A stretch of DNA of 64,000 nucleotides from an uncultured Candidatus Saccharibacteria bacterium (GCA_938045445.1 CALIMM010000006.1:1-64000), one strand, 5' to 3'. Positions 33,454 through 46,905 are shown, numbered from the stretch's first letter. A program made the numbers and translations. The notes: a model not told the origin generated them from the sequence alone.

Positions 33454-34989
33454 TTACAACGTTTTGACGGGCGCTGGTTGTCGATATTGCAACGCCTCGG
33501 AGACGTGAGCAATGGTGATGTGCGGCGCTTCGTCAAGATCGGCAATGGTCTGGGCTACCTTGATGACTTTGAAGTAACCGCGTGGGCTGAGGCTAAGCTT
33601 GGTGCTGGCAGCATCGAGGAACTGCTTGACCTCTGGCGAGAGTGGGATAGAGCGCCGCACCTGAGCCGAGCTGAGGCGGCTATTGCGCATAGCGCTGCCA
33701 CCGTAGCGGGCGGCTTGGGCGCGAATGGCGGTAGAGATGGTGGCTATCGCATGGCGCTGCTCGTGATCGGTGGTGGTGCGGTGTGAGAGCAGTTGCTCGG
33801 TGGGGATGCGATTGACGGGGATGATCATATCGATCCGATCCATCAGCGGCCCAGACAGGCGTTTTTGGTAGGCGATGATCTGCGTACTGCTGCAGGTGCA
33901 GGCGTGCGTTGGGTCTCCATAGTAGCCACAGGGGCAGGGGTTCATCGTGGCCACCAGCATAAAATCGGCTGGGTAGGTGGCACGCCCTCGCGCTCGGGTG
34001 ACCGTTACTGTCGTGTCCTCGAGTGGCTGGCGCAATACCTCAAGCGTCGTGCGTGGATATTCGGGCAGCTCATCAAGGAAGAGCACGCCCAGGTGGGCCA
34101 AGCTCACCTCGCCAGGCTGCGGCACCGACCCACCGCCAATCAGCGATGCGCGGCTCGCTGTGTGGTGCGGCGCCCGAAACGGCCGGGCTTGGACGCTTTG
34201 GTCGAGCGAGAGACCAGCCAAACTGTGCAGCTTCGTCACGGCCAGCTGTTCATCTGGAGTCAGGGGCGGCAAGAGGCTGGGCAGTGTCTTGGCAAGCATC
34301 GACTTGCCGGTGCCGGGCGGCCCAGTGAAGAGGATGTTGTGGTGGCCCGCTGCGGCGATGGTGAGGGCGCGCTTGGCTTGGGCCTGGCCGTAGATGTCGT
34401 CGAGCAGGGGCGATGGCGCAGGTGTTGTTGGTTTATCATCAGTAGGTGATGGCTGGTAGACTGGCAGTGGTTTTTCGCCCTTGAGATGAAGGAAAAGTGT
34501 TGTAAGATCTGGTACACCATAGAGCGTCACCCCTGATACGAGGGAAGCTTGGGCGAGATTCTCTGTGGGCAAATAGACGGTGTTGTAATTATTATCACGA
34601 GCTGCTTCGGCAATGGTAATGGCACCTTTGATCGGGCGGAGTGTGCCATCAAGCGCCAGCTCACCAGCAAAGACTGCGCCAGCCACTTGCTCGGGCCGGA
34701 GCTGGCCGCTGCTCGTCAGGAGGGCGAGGGCAATCGGCAGGTCGTAGTGTGTGCCATCCTTGGGTAGCTCGGCCGGCGCGAGGTTGATGGTGATGCGCTG
34801 GGCTGGATATTCCAGCAGGGAGTTGGTGATGGCGCTGCGCACTCGTTCGCGTGCTTCGTCGATGGCTTTGTTGCCCAGGCCAACGATCTGCAGGGCGGGC
34901 AGGCCCTTTGTCATGTCGCTCTCTACGTCAATCATATGGCCAGCGAACCCTACGGGCGCAACCGACCTGATTTTTGCGACTTTGTTCAT
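33454..34989 (-). CDS. comM: YifB/ComM family AAA+ ATPase, Mg-chelatase-like
   Basis: 511 aa from ATG 34989. N-terminal Lon-protease-like domain (GLPALQIVGLGNKAIDEARERVRSA), then AAA+ with Walker A GPPGTGKSM, Walker B VLFLDELPEY and the C-terminal Mg_chelatase_C region. CPCGYYGD near residue 390 is typical of ComM. ComM drives branch migration during natural transformation, which would fit the type IV pilus genes. The frame stays open upstream to 35127 through the ATGCTC repeats, but the conserved start is at 34989. Confidence 0.9.
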   Translation of the reverse strand: MNKVAKIRSVAPVGFAGHMIDVESDMTKGLPALQIVGLGNKAIDEARERVRSAITNSLLEYPAQRITINLAPAELPKDGTHYDLPIALALLTSSGQLRPEQVAGAVFAGELALDGTLRPIKGAITIAEAARDNNYNTVYLPTENLAQASLVSGVTLYGVPDLTTLFLHLKGEKPLPVYQPSPTDDKPTTPAPSPLLDDIYGQAQAKRALTIAAAGHHNILFTGPPGTGKSMLAKTLPSLLPPLTPDEQLAVTKLHSLAGLSLDQSVQARPFRAPHHTASRASLIGGGSVPQPGEVSLAHLGVLFLDELPEYPRTTLEVLRQPLEDTTVTVTRARGRATYPADFMLVATMNPCPCGYYGDPTHACTCSSTQIIAYQKRLSGPLMDRIDMIIPVNRIPTEQLLSHRTTTDHEQRHAIATISTAIRAQAARYGGSAMRNSRLSSAQVRRSIPLSPEVKQFLDAASTKLSLSPRGYFKVIKVAQTIADLDEAPHITIAHVSEALQYRQPAPVKTL

Positions 34990-35041
34990 GCTGTTTATAG
35001 TTAAGCATATTGGTGGGGTCTGTGCAAATTGTTTTTGTTCT

Positions 35042-35092
35042 GGAGGGAGGTATGGGGAGGGTGAGCATGAGCATGAGCATGAGCATGAGCAT
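35042..35092. repeat. Hexanucleotide microsatellite upstream of comM
   Basis: Five exact GAGCAT units at 35063-35092. They directly follow GGAGGGAGGTATGGGGAGGG (35042-35061), which resembles the right end of family A elements. The tract lies 74-103 bp upstream of the comM start. Confidence 0.8.
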
Positions 35093-35140
35093 GAGAGTGT
35101 ATAAGGAGATAGTATTTGTCTATACAAATATAAGCAACGA

Positions 35141-35208
35141 AAATGACACTGCCAGGGGAGGAGAGATCGCTAGCTTTCTAGAATGTTCTTGTGCAGTGAT
35201 AGGCCAAA
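35141..35208. repeat. Family B remnant B6
   Basis: Contains one arm, TTTCTAGAATGTTCTTGTGCAG, related to the B consensus, and an imperfect partner CACTGCC upstream. Degenerate. Confidence 0.4.
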
Positions 35209-35272
35209 CTTGATGCTCAAGCGCTCGAGCGAGGATATATAGGCAAAACCGTGCTATAATATGTGCAGACGT

Positions 35273-35673
35273 GGGGCTGATATAGCGTTCGACGTTTGGA
35301 CTTTGTCATTGTATTCTGCGAATCGGATATGCACGACACGCATAGATATAACTGCAAAAAATAAAGTTGCAGCAGCATTCCGCAGTGTTGAGGAGATTTT
35401 CGCATCTTCCAAGACCGCGTTTGCACTCGCCGCTTAGTCTGGCGATCGCTATGAGGTGCATGGCAACAGGGCATCTCGTAGTGTCATAGCTATGTTGCTT
35501 GCTCTCCTGGTGGCAGCGGCACGAGGAGAGGACATATACCGCGCAACGATAGGCTGTATTTTTGGTTTGTTTCTGATCGGCCTCGCGTTGTCAAACACGC
35601 AAACAAACCTATGTTCGTAGACGAATACAAGGGCACCAAGCGGACCCGGGGGCAGTACCCGGCAGCTCCACCA
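35273..35673 (+). ncRNA. ssrA: tmRNA
   Basis: About 401 nt. The 5' end GGGGCTGATATAGCGTTCGAC and 3' end CCCGGCAGCTCCACCA form the tRNA-Ala-like domain. The tag frame probably starts at GCA (35354) after TAACT and runs through AAKNKV-type sequence to FALAA and a TAG at 35435: 27 codons ending ALAA, longer than many bacterial tags. TATAAT lies about 13 nt upstream of the 5' end. It rescues stalled ribosomes. Confidence 0.92.
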
Positions 35674-35806
35674 TACAGAAGATGATTGCTCACCAGGCGT
35701 GGGCAATTTTTTATTGTGCAAAAACCTGGTGAGCCACATGCGTACAAACCACAAACACTGCTGCGAAGTATCACCAAGGGCCGCGCGCGAGCCAAACTCT
35801 CTCACC

Positions 35807-35841
35807 AAAAAAACAACCACCTGCGAGTAGTGGTTGTTTTT
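35807..35841 (+). terminator. Terminator downstream of ssrA
   Basis: AAAACAACCAC, 9-nt loop, GTGGTTGTTTTT. A second long-loop inverted repeat CTCACCAGG/CCTGGTGAG lies at about 35691-35736. Confidence 0.8.
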
Positions 35842-36849
35842 GGATGTGGAGTTTTCGTATGTTGTTTATTTTTGGCCTCTGCATAATTTTTTTATTCAGA
35901 AGCTACCCTTATGATATGGGAGAAAACCGCTTGTGTCAACGATTTTTGGCAATATTTTTGCGTAAAAAATACCACATCGAACACATACCCAGACCGACCA
36001 CACATCGCCCAAAATCTGTGTTATAAATACAACACGAGCAATGAAATACAACAGAGGTAGCATACAGTCCAGAGCCAAAAACGAACAAAAAATTATTGCA
36101 CTATATACAACAAAAACGCCTGTGCACAACTCTCGAAAGTACAGAGGTGCGAGAGGTAGGCGCGCCGCCGATGTTCGCGTGGATGAGAAAGGGAGTGGCG
36201 AGGCAATGTTTTGCGATAGTTCGCATGATAGTGATGTCGCTTGTGCTTTTGCGTTGGTGCGATGTATAGCAATGGCAAACGACCTGTGGGTTGGTTGAGC
36301 CGCTATCAGCGATAGCCGCTCGATGCCCATCGCCAAGCGTCAAAGCCGAGGATCCATAACAAAGCATGCTGCATACAATAACCATAGCGCGTAAGCCCTG
36401 CTGGGGTTTTGTGGCTCAGCCGCAAAACACATTGACTTACCATAGTGCTTGTGCTAACTTAGAAGTAAGCTTTGACAAACACAAATACCCAAGAAAAAAC
36501 GGAAAAGCTTACCCTACATAACCCAACATAGCGTCGCCATTGGCGTACACCAGGCAGCGGCAGAGCGCAGCACAGCGCTGAGCTTTGGCACTGCCTGCGC
36601 TCCGCCAATACTAATAGTACCCCCCAATAGAAGTACTTTTGTCATCGTTGGCGTCGACGCGTGGTGGCCTCGTTCTATATGGCGCATGCCAGAGGCGCAC
36701 CACTCATGCTCCACACTGTGGAGCACCTCGGCCCGTAGCGGCTGCCGGGCGTCCTAATTATATATCTATAGAGGACGCTGCAAGCGCGTTGCTTTGTGCG
36801 GCTGCTCGGGCTTCTCACCAGGCGGATTGCTTGGTATAGTGATAGATAT
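35842..36849. other. 1.0-kb region without a convincing gene
   Basis: AT-rich on the left, GC-rich with several palindromes on the right (for example GTCCTAATTATATATCTATAGAGGAC near 36749, and CTCCACACTGTGGAG near 36708). ORFs of 60-146 codons overlap in all frames without Shine-Dalgarno or motifs. It may encode structured RNA. Confidence 0.4.
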
Positions 36850-37227
36850 ATGTCTCGAAGAATCCTGCTTGCCAGTATAAGCGCGGCTGCAGCGGTGCTG
36901 CTGGCTATTGTGCTGCAGACCACCACGCCAGCGACGATTCACCCCCTGGGGATCGTGCTGGTCTTTGTGCTGTGCTATGTGGTAATGCTGGGGTTGCTAA
37001 CGTACCTGCTGGCGGGTATTGCAGCGGCGCTGCGGCGTTGGCTGCCCGAGGCGCAGCGGCGAGCGGTGACGCTGAGCTTTCGGCGCTGTTATTATTTTGG
37101 CTCGGTGCTGGCGCTGGCACCAGTGCTACTGATTGGGGCGCGCTCGGTGGGGCGTGGTGGCTGGTACGAGCTGGCACTGGTTTTTGCTTTTGAGGCAATT
37201 GCATGTTTTTATGTGGCAAAACGGTGA
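36850..37227 (+). CDS. Small membrane protein
   Basis: 125 aa from ATG 36850. Three or four membrane helices (near 5-22, 32-60 and 79-97, with a short C-terminal one). TATAGT ends 9 nt before the ATG and there is no Shine-Dalgarno, suggesting a near-leaderless mRNA. Rich in Ala and Leu; family not recognised. The next gene starts 36 nt later. Confidence 0.6.
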   Translation: MSRRILLASISAAAAVLLAIVLQTTTPATIHPLGIVLVFVLCYVVMLGLLTYLLAGIAAALRRWLPEAQRRAVTLSFRRCYYFGSVLALAPVLLIGARSVGRGGWYELALVFAFEAIACFYVAKR

Positions 37228-37262
37228 TGAGGCGCGTATACTAGGCAGAGGAGGACGGTTCT

Positions 37263-38252
37263 ATGCCACGAAAAAAATCAACCCCAGCAGCGCCCACCGC
37301 GCCAGAGACACAAGCGACATCATCTCCAAAGAGGCGTGCCACACAGCGCACCAAGCAAAAATCACAACAGTCACGAACCGTTGCGAAGAAAACAACAAAG
37401 GTAGATACGACCTCTGTTCCATCACCTAGCACACAACCAAGCAGCTCATCACAAGCTGTCGTAGATAATACATCACCCAGCCAAACAAACGGACAATCCC
37501 CATCATCCACCTCTGTTACGTACGCAACAGCCCGCCGCCGACCGGTGCTCGAAGCGTTTATTGCAGCGGGAGCAGCAGGAATGCTGATGTATGCTGCGCT
37601 GGTGAGCTTCTATGGTGCACTGATGGTGGGGCAGGTGAACCGCACACCACCAGAGCGGGTAGCTGGTTGGTTCGTCCTCATATGGAGTGTGAGCTTGGTG
37701 GTGCAGGGTATCAGCACACTGCTGCAGCTCCACCGGACAGATCATTATATACAGCGCTTCCTTGCCTTGCTCCTAGTGGCGGGTAACCCAGCCGCACTCA
37801 TCATAAGCGAATGGCTATACAATTTGTTCTTTGTGAACCCCGGGCAAAAGGGAGTTGTGTGGATAAACAGCACAGTCATGCTGGTAAGTACTGTCATTGC
37901 TGTGTTTGGCTCCATCTATCTCTGGTACTTATTACTCTGTACGAAGCGGACAATCGCACCGCGCACTGCACCTGATGTGCCCGCTACAACATATGCTCGT
38001 TTAATGCGGCGTCGACGTATCGGTCTCTGGCTGATTGTGACGGCATTTGTGCTTCCGGCTCTTGCGCAGTTTTCGGGGACGTTGATGCTGATGAGTAGCA
38101 CAAGCCGAGGTACGACGATCTTTACGTCAATACTATCGTTTTTCGGCATGATTCACTTGATCTTTATGATCGCTGGCATGATCTTGATTGCGCCGTGCAT
38201 TGCTATGCTCATCATTGGTATGGTGCTTGTGGCAAACAGCCAGCGCGAATAA
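37263..38252 (+). CDS. Membrane protein with long disordered N-terminus, paralogue 1
   Basis: 329 aa. Residues 1-90 are Ser/Thr/Lys/Pro-rich and disordered. They are followed by RRRPVLEAFIAAGAAGMLMYAALVSFYGALM and about six membrane helices. It shares the order of segments with the next gene (RRPxLEAxxxAGxxGM, LQLHRTDHYIQR against RQSHRTDRYWQR, then GSIYLWYLLL against GSLYLWYVLL). Probable surface or envelope protein of unknown role. Confidence 0.72.
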   Translation: MPRKKSTPAAPTAPETQATSSPKRRATQRTKQKSQQSRTVAKKTTKVDTTSVPSPSTQPSSSSQAVVDNTSPSQTNGQSPSSTSVTYATARRRPVLEAFIAAGAAGMLMYAALVSFYGALMVGQVNRTPPERVAGWFVLIWSVSLVVQGISTLLQLHRTDHYIQRFLALLLVAGNPAALIISEWLYNLFFVNPGQKGVVWINSTVMLVSTVIAVFGSIYLWYLLLCTKRTIAPRTAPDVPATTYARLMRRRRIGLWLIVTAFVLPALAQFSGTLMLMSSTSRGTTIFTSILSFFGMIHLIFMIAGMILIAPCIAMLIIGMVLVANSQRE

Positions 38253-38293
38253 TCAAGCACCAAAACTACCGCCTAATAGAGGAGAACCGCCCC

Positions 38294-39085
38294 ATGCCAG
38301 AGCAATCCATCGCTACAACTACCGCAAAACAGCATAGCCACACAGGCACATCTGATGTATCTGCGCCGCCGCGTCGCCCATTGCTTGAGGCGTGGGTGAT
38401 TGCTGGTGGGGTGGGTATGATTGCCAATGCAGCCATCGTATGTCTGCAGGGCGGGGTGCTAGCGAGCCTGACAGGGGTGGAGCAGGTGCTTGGCTGGCTA
38501 CTCGCCGCTTGGAGTGCGAGTATACTAGCGCAGAGCGTCATCACACTGCGGCAGTCGCACCGCACCGATCGATACTGGCAGAGGATTGGAGCGCTTGGCT
38601 TGTTGCTGGTGAATGGGGTGCTGTTTATTGTGGGTTGGCTCAGTGGTGGTGTACTGCACACACCTGTAGGATTAGTAGTTAATAATACAACAGTTCTCAT
38701 GAGCAACATACCGAGCTTCGTTGGTTCGCTCTACCTCTGGTATGTATTGCTGGGTATGCAGCCAGCGATACCAGCAAAACGTAGCGATGTAGATGATACG
38801 ACGCTCAATCAAATGATGAAGCGCAAGACTGGCCTCTGGCTGATGCTTGCAGCAGCTGTACCGATGATGGCGCTGTATGGTATGCTTGTGTCGATGCTTT
38901 TTGGTGTGGCTGACTTTCTTAGTGCACATTGGCATGTTTTGAAAACTCTTCTCAATGAACCAACGCTACTGGCGATGGGGATGGTGGCGTCGATCGTGAT
39001 ATATGGTGGCATCGCGTGGTTTGTCACATCACCAGTGATGGCTGTCGCTGGCTTCATCCTTGTTGCGACAAGTAAGTATGAGTAG
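38294..39085 (+). CDS. Membrane protein, paralogue 2
   Basis: 263 aa from ATG 38294 (AGAGGAG upstream). It has a shorter disordered N-terminus (30 residues) and six predicted helices. Clearly related to the preceding gene (LHRTDHY/SHRTDRY and SxYLWYxLL motifs), so a tandem duplication. A short family A remnant follows the stop. Confidence 0.72.
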   Translation: MPEQSIATTTAKQHSHTGTSDVSAPPRRPLLEAWVIAGGVGMIANAAIVCLQGGVLASLTGVEQVLGWLLAAWSASILAQSVITLRQSHRTDRYWQRIGALGLLLVNGVLFIVGWLSGGVLHTPVGLVVNNTTVLMSNIPSFVGSLYLWYVLLGMQPAIPAKRSDVDDTTLNQMMKRKTGLWLMLAAAVPMMALYGMLVSMLFGVADFLSAHWHVLKTLLNEPTLLAMGMVASIVIYGGIAWFVTSPVMAVAGFILVATSKYE

Positions 39086-39111
39086 TCTGAATCTTAGGGC
39101 TTCTGCTTTAT

Positions 39112-39143
39112 CTCACGCTCCATCGGATGAAGTGATGGGGGTG
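39112..39143 (-). repeat. Family A remnant A4
   Basis: On the minus strand it reads CCCATCACTTCATCCGATGG followed by AGCGTGAGA. This is the left end hairpin of family A alone, without the other hairpins. Confidence 0.6.
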
Positions 39144-39278
39144 GAGCTGATACAAAGAAGGTGAGTTCTAGTGATTTAAATCACTCTCTCCACCCCTGTT
39201 ATTTTCGCTGCCTCGGTGATTATGATACAATAAGGTGCGTGTAATGTAACCCGAATGACCTAATAGTGAGGGAAATGA

Positions 39279-41267
<1,989 letters not shown>

Positions 41268-41288
41268 TCTATGAACGAGGAACATACA

Positions 41289-43811
41289 ATGCAGCCAGAA
41301 GATAACCAACCAACCACCCCAGCTACCATACCTGACCAGAGCCACTCGCGCAGTGTGGAGGTCCGTACCGTCGAGGACGTGATGGAGGATAACTTCCTGC
41401 GCTATTCGATGTCGGTCATTGTTGACCGTGCGCTGCCTGATGTACGTGATGGCATGAAGCCTGTCCATCGTCGCATCGTCTATGTGATGGACAAAATGGG
41501 CATCGGTCCAACGTCCAAGACGATCAAGAGTGCTCAGATCGTTGGTGAGGTGATGGGTAAATACCACCCACACGGCGATAGCTCTATCTACGATGCCATG
41601 GTGCGTATGGCTCAAGACTGGGTTGAGCGCTACCCGCTGGTACAGGGGCAGGGGAACTTTGGCTCGATGGACGGCGACCCGCCTGCTGCAATGCGCTACA
41701 CTGAGGCAAAAATGACGCGTGTGTCGGAGGCGCTCCTGGCAGATATCGATAAAGAAACCGTCCCATTCCGCGACACCTACGATGCCACGCGCCAAGAGCC
41801 GACTGTCTTGCCAGCCAAGCTACCCAACTTGCTGCTCAACGGCCAGGTTGGTATTGCCGTTGGTATGGCAACGAACATCCCCACCCACAACCTTGGTGAG
41901 GTGGTTGATGCCACAGTCGAGCTCATCAACAACCCCGACGCCACGCTGGATGACCTCATGCAGCACATCAAAGGCCCGGACTTTCCAACTGGCGCCGTGG
42001 TCTATGGTGGCGCGCCAATGCGCCAGGCCTACGCTACTGGTCGTGGTAGCGTGACGATGCGCGCCGTGGCGGCCATCGAGGAGACGAAGAAGCGTGGGCG
42101 CTACCGCATCGTCATTACAGAAATGCCTTATGGTGTTAATAAAGCAACGCTGATTGAGAAAATTGCCGACCTCGTCCACGAGAAAAAGCTCACTTCCATT
42201 AGTGACTTGCGCGATGAGTCGGCTCGGGGTAATGTGCGTGTTGTTATCGACCTCAAAAAGGATGCCTACCCCAAGAAGGTGCTCAACCAGCTCTACAAGC
42301 TCACCGCGCTGCAGACTAACTTCCACTACAACATGCTAGCGCTTGTGCCCAGCAGCGAGAACGCGATGCGTCTCCAGCCACGGGTACTTGGCCTGCACGA
42401 TATCCTTGGTGAGTTTATCACTCACCGGCGCATTGTAGTGCGCCGCCGCACTGAATATGAGCTCAAGAAGGCGAAGGCACGAGCGCATATTCTTGAAGGG
42501 CTCAAGATCGCGCTTGATAACATCGATGAGGTCGTCAAGCTAATCCGAGCAAGTAAGAATTACAGCGATGCTTTACAGGGGTTGATGGAGCGTTTTGCGC
42601 TCAGCGAAATCCAGGGTAAGGCGATTCTTGCTATGCAGCTGCGCAAGCTGACCGGCCTTGATCGCCAAGAGATCGAAGACGAGCTGCGCTATCTGCGCGA
42701 GCTCATCAAGCAGCTAGAGGCTATCCTGGCCGATGAGAATGAGATCCTGCGCCTTATCAAAGAGGAACTGCTCGAGATGAAGGAGAAGTACGGTGACGAG
42801 CGCCGCACCAAGATCATCGACCACGAGCTAGGCAAATTCAGCGACGAAGAGCTCATCCCTGAGGAAGAGACCGTTGTCATTCTCACAGCAGAGAATTACA
42901 TCAAGCGTACTTTAGTGAGTGAATACCGCCGCCAAAACAGAGGTGGCAAGGGCAAGCGTGGCATGTCTACTAAGGAAGAAGATGGCATTGATCAGCTCAT
43001 TCCGGCCAACACCCACGACTGGCTGCTCTTCTTTACCAACAAGGGTCGGGTCTTCCGCCTCAAGGCGTACGAAGTGCCTGCTGCCAGCCTTGTGGCCAAA
43101 GGCGTTGCGGCGGTCAACTTGCTCCAGCTCCAGCCTGAAGAGAAAATTACATCAATTATCAACCACGCTAAAGATGCAAGTGATGATGGCTACCTCTTTA
43201 TGGCTACAACCAAGGGTACTGTGAAAAAGACAACATTACGAGACTACGCCAACATCCGCACCAATGGCCTCATCACCATCAAACTCGACGATGGCGATGA
43301 GCTGCGCTGGATCAAACAGACCAATGGTGACAATGATGTAATAGTCTCAACATCAGCTGGTCAGGCAGTGCGCTTTAGCGAGACAGAGTGCCGACCAATG
43401 GGCCGCGTTGCTCGTGGCGTGCGTGGTGTACGCCTCCGCCCCGATGATACGGTGGTAGGGATGGACATCGTCACCAGTAGCGACCAGCAATTGCTTGTCA
43501 TTAGCCAAAACGGCTACGGCAAGATTACCAAAGCAGCCAACTTCCCCTGCCATAAGCGAGGTGGGGTTGGTATCAAAGCAGCAGTTGTCACCGCCAAGAC
43601 TGGGCCGATTATCGCTGTGCAGACTCTTGAGCCTGACGCCACTGAGGCACTCCTCATTAGCCAAAACGGCCAAACCATCCGTGTGGCGCTCCAAGATATC
43701 CCAACGCTTGGCCGCACCACTCAGGGTGTGCGAGTGATGCGCCTTGCTAAGGATGACACTGTCTCATCGATCGGCATTGTGCGCGAAAAAGACGAGGATA
43801 AGGAGGCATAA
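41289..43811 (+). CDS. gyrA: DNA gyrase subunit A
   Basis: 840 aa from ATG 41289, chosen because GAGGAA is 8 nt upstream; ATG 41271 is in frame but lacks a Shine-Dalgarno. Winged-helix domain with the catalytic Tyr in [12 protein letters not shown], and HPHGD near 95. The C-terminal beta-pinwheel carries the GyrA box as QNRGGKG (consensus QRRGGKG), which supports gyrase rather than topoisomerase IV. Confidence 0.95.
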   Translation: MQPEDNQPTTPATIPDQSHSRSVEVRTVEDVMEDNFLRYSMSVIVDRALPDVRDGMKPVHRRIVYVMDKMGIGPTSKTIKSAQIVGEVMGKYHPHGDSSIYDAMVRMAQDWVERYPLVQGQGNFGSMDGDPPAAMRYTEAKMTRVSEALLADIDKETVPFRDTYDATRQEPTVLPAKLPNLLLNGQVGIAVGMATNIPTHNLGEVVDATVELINNPDATLDDLMQHIKGPDFPTGAVVYGGAPMRQAYATGRGSVTMRAVAAIEETKKRGRYRIVITEMPYGVNKATLIEKIADLVHEKKLTSISDLRDESARGNVRVVIDLKKDAYPKKVLNQLYKLTALQTNFHYNMLALVPSSENAMRLQPRVLGLHDILGEFITHRRIVVRRRTEYELKKAKARAHILEGLKIALDNIDEVVKLIRASKNYSDALQGLMERFALSEIQGKAILAMQLRKLTGLDRQEIEDELRYLRELIKQLEAILADENEILRLIKEELLEMKEKYGDERRTKIIDHELGKFSDEELIPEEETVVILTAENYIKRTLVSEYRRQNRGGKGKRGMSTKEEDGIDQLIPANTHDWLLFFTNKGRVFRLKAYEVPAASLVAKGVAAVNLLQLQPEEKITSIINHAKDASDDGYLFMATTKGTVKKTTLRDYANIRTNGLITIKLDDGDELRWIKQTNGDNDVIVSTSAGQAVRFSETECRPMGRVARGVRGVRLRPDDTVVGMDIVTSSDQQLLVISQNGYGKITKAANFPCHKRGGVGIKAAVVTAKTGPIIAVQTLEPDATEALLISQNGQTIRVALQDIPTLGRTTQGVRVMRLAKDDTVSSIGIVREKDEDKEA

Positions 43812-43813
43812 CT

Positions 43814-44248
43814 ATGCCATGGTACCTCTCGCCATATATTGTGGCCATCGCCATCAGCTGGGCAATTGCTCACGTCATTAAGTTTGCAATTGCCCACGCC
43901 AAAGGCAAGGTGCTGGACTTTACCCATCAGCTCTTCATCTCTGGCGGCATGCCTAGCTCGCATGCCGCCACATCGTTGTCTGTCTGGACGGTGCTGGTGC
44001 TGCAGCAGGGGCTGCAGTCGCCACTGGTTGGTGTGACAACGCTACTTGTGCTCATTATTTGCTACGATGCTGTCAAGGTGCGGCGCTCATCAGGCGAGCA
44101 GGGTATTGCTATCCAGCAGGTCATCAAGAAGACTGGGGTCGACGTCACGTTGCCGCGGGCTGCGCAGGGACACACACCACTCGAGATCTTCGTTGGGTCG
44201 TTGCTTGGCGTGCTTGTGGGTGTAGTTGTATTTTTTGCGACAAAATAA
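43814..44248 (+). CDS. Divergent PAP2-family (DUF212/YuiD-like) membrane protein
   Basis: 144 aa. FISGGMPSSHAATSLS near residue 42 is the PAP2-like signature, with KVRRSSGEQ and GHTPLEIFVGSLLGVLVG at the end; four membrane helices. It probably acts on a lipid phosphate. It starts 2 nt after the gyrA stop and is co-transcribed with it. Confidence 0.85.
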   Translation: MPWYLSPYIVAIAISWAIAHVIKFAIAHAKGKVLDFTHQLFISGGMPSSHAATSLSVWTVLVLQQGLQSPLVGVTTLLVLIICYDAVKVRRSSGEQGIAIQQVIKKTGVDVTLPRAAQGHTPLEIFVGSLLGVLVGVVVFFATK

Positions 44249-44261
44249 TCGCAAAAAAGTG

Positions 44262-44290
44262 TTGACCATCCGCAAAAAATACGCTATGAT
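44262..44290 (+). promoter_or_regulatory. 16S rRNA promoter
   Basis: TTGACC, 17-nt spacer, TATGAT, directly after the PAP2-like gene. Confidence 0.8.
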
Positions 44291-44324
44291 GGTTTCAGTC
44301 TGGTTGAGGGAACGAAAACAAGAA

Positions 44325-44370
44325 CCAACAACGAGACGTTTTGTATCTTAACAATTTAGTTGTGCAATAA
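44325..44370 (+). promoter_or_regulatory. rRNA leader module (boxA-like) and 16S processing stem, 5' side
   Basis: Contains CAACGAGAC and TCTTAACAATTTAG. The same pair precedes the 23S gene (54812-54845). TCTTAACAATTTAGTTGTGC (from 44346) pairs with GCACAACTAAGTTGTTAAGA (to 46080) after the 16S gene, the expected processing stem. Confidence 0.7.
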
Positions 44371-44445
44371 TCATCGTCAGTCTATTTTTGAGTTATAGAC
44401 GCTTCCCAACAGGGAAGCATCTTTTATGAAAAGTACATCTTTTCT

Positions 44446-45925
<1,480 letters not shown>

Positions 45926-46057
45926 AGGGAGTATGAATGCCTGATAGCTGAGTAATCACTATCAGAGCTAGGTCGGTCTCGTAAATATGCTGAGCTTACA
46001 TATTTACAGTAACCCTTCGGGGTGAGACAAAGCTTACACTAAAGTGACGAGATGAGG

Positions 46058-46110
46058 ATTGCACAACTAAGTTGTTAAGAGATAGCCCAGATTGCTGGGC
46101 TATTTTTTGT
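46058..46110 (+). terminator. 16S processing stem (3' side) and terminator
   Basis: ATTGCACAACTAAGTTGTTAAGA pairs with the 16S leader. It is followed at 46082-46109 by ATAGCCCAG, ATTG loop, CTGGGCTATTTTTT, an intrinsic terminator that ends the 16S transcript before the tRNAs. Confidence 0.82.
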
Positions 46111-46445
46111 GAGAAGAAATACTATATGTACCACAGGCCAAGTGGGTGGTGTGGTATTAACAACATTAACCAATCACCAAAGGTGACTGCCAGCTATGAT
46201 TGATCACTCTCGCATCGCACTCTAGACGCCTGAGTTGTTGCTTGCTGCTATGCGAGTCCTAGACTAGCTTGTGGGTAGGCTGTATGCGTAATGATCACTA
46301 TAAGCATAATGCTGGTACTCAGCTGTGAATGGGTTATACAGCGCAAGAAAAACAAACACTATTCGACGATAGGGTAGAGCAAAAGACACTAGTAACCAAA
46401 AAGGAGCGCCGCAGCACTCCTCATTGCCTCTCAAGCGAGGTTCCT
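46111..46445. other. Intergenic, no gene seen
   Basis: No supported ORF; a 69-codon plus-strand ORF at 46329 overlaps the minus-strand membrane gene and lacks motifs. Confidence 0.4.
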
Positions 46446-46682
46446 CTAGCTGAAGTGAAAGAACAGCCCAAGAAACGCTCGCAGGATCATATCATGCAGG
46501 TTGGTCATGACAAGCAGGCCCAGCCCGCAGCCGATTAACCCCCACATCTGGTAGCGGCTGTAGCTGCCGATGTCATCGCTAAACATATCTGACAGCTGGC
46601 GGTGCCACACGACAATGCAGCCACCAACGATCAAGATAAGTGTACCGATGAAGAACGATCCCCAACTAAATGTATATTGCAT
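46446..46682 (-). CDS. Small two-helix membrane protein between 16S and tRNAs
   Basis: 78 aa with helices near 8-25 (GSFFIGTLILIVGGCIVVW) and 46-70 (MWGLIGCGLGLLVMTNLHDMIL). TATACT ends 7 nt before the ATG, so it is probably leaderless. Its antisense position inside the ribosomal RNA locus shows that 16S and the downstream tRNAs are not one operon. Confidence 0.72.
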   Translation of the reverse strand: MQYTFSWGSFFIGTLILIVGGCIVVWHRQLSDMFSDDIGSYSRYQMWGLIGCGLGLLVMTNLHDMILRAFLGLFFHFS

Positions 46683-46698
46683 AATATCTAGTATACTC

Positions 46699-46727
46699 TT
46701 GTACTGGCGAAAAATCTATGCTAATAT
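46699..46727 (+). promoter_or_regulatory. Promoter of the tRNA-Ala-Ile-Val cluster
   Basis: TTGTAC, 17-nt spacer, TAATAT; about 37 nt before tRNA-Ala. Confidence 0.65.
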
Positions 46728-46763
46728 GGAACAGGTTCAGCGACAGAGTGCGCGAACGAACGC

Positions 46764-46840
46764 GGGGATATAGCTCAGTTGATTAGAGCACCTGCTTTGC
46801 AAGCAGGGGGTCCAGGGTTTGAGTCCCTGTATCTCCACCA
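46764..46840 (+). tRNA. tRNA-Ala (UGC)
   Basis: Acceptor GGGGATA/TATCTCC, anticodon loop with TGC (CTTTGCAAG), T-loop GGTTTGAGTCC, encoded CCA. Confidence 0.94.
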
Positions 46841-46905
46841 TTCGCATGGGGTGGTATGGGCTTACGTCCATCCCACTCCACCAATTTTTTTGCTTGTTGG
46901 TGTAG

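Noticed and set aside
35063..35092. CRISPR-like array
   Set aside because: The repeat unit is only 6 bp with no spacers; it is a microsatellite. No CRISPR array was seen elsewhere in the window.
36041..36298. 85-codon ORF in the gap after tmRNA
   Set aside because: Overlaps several equally long ORFs on the other strand and shows no coding signature.
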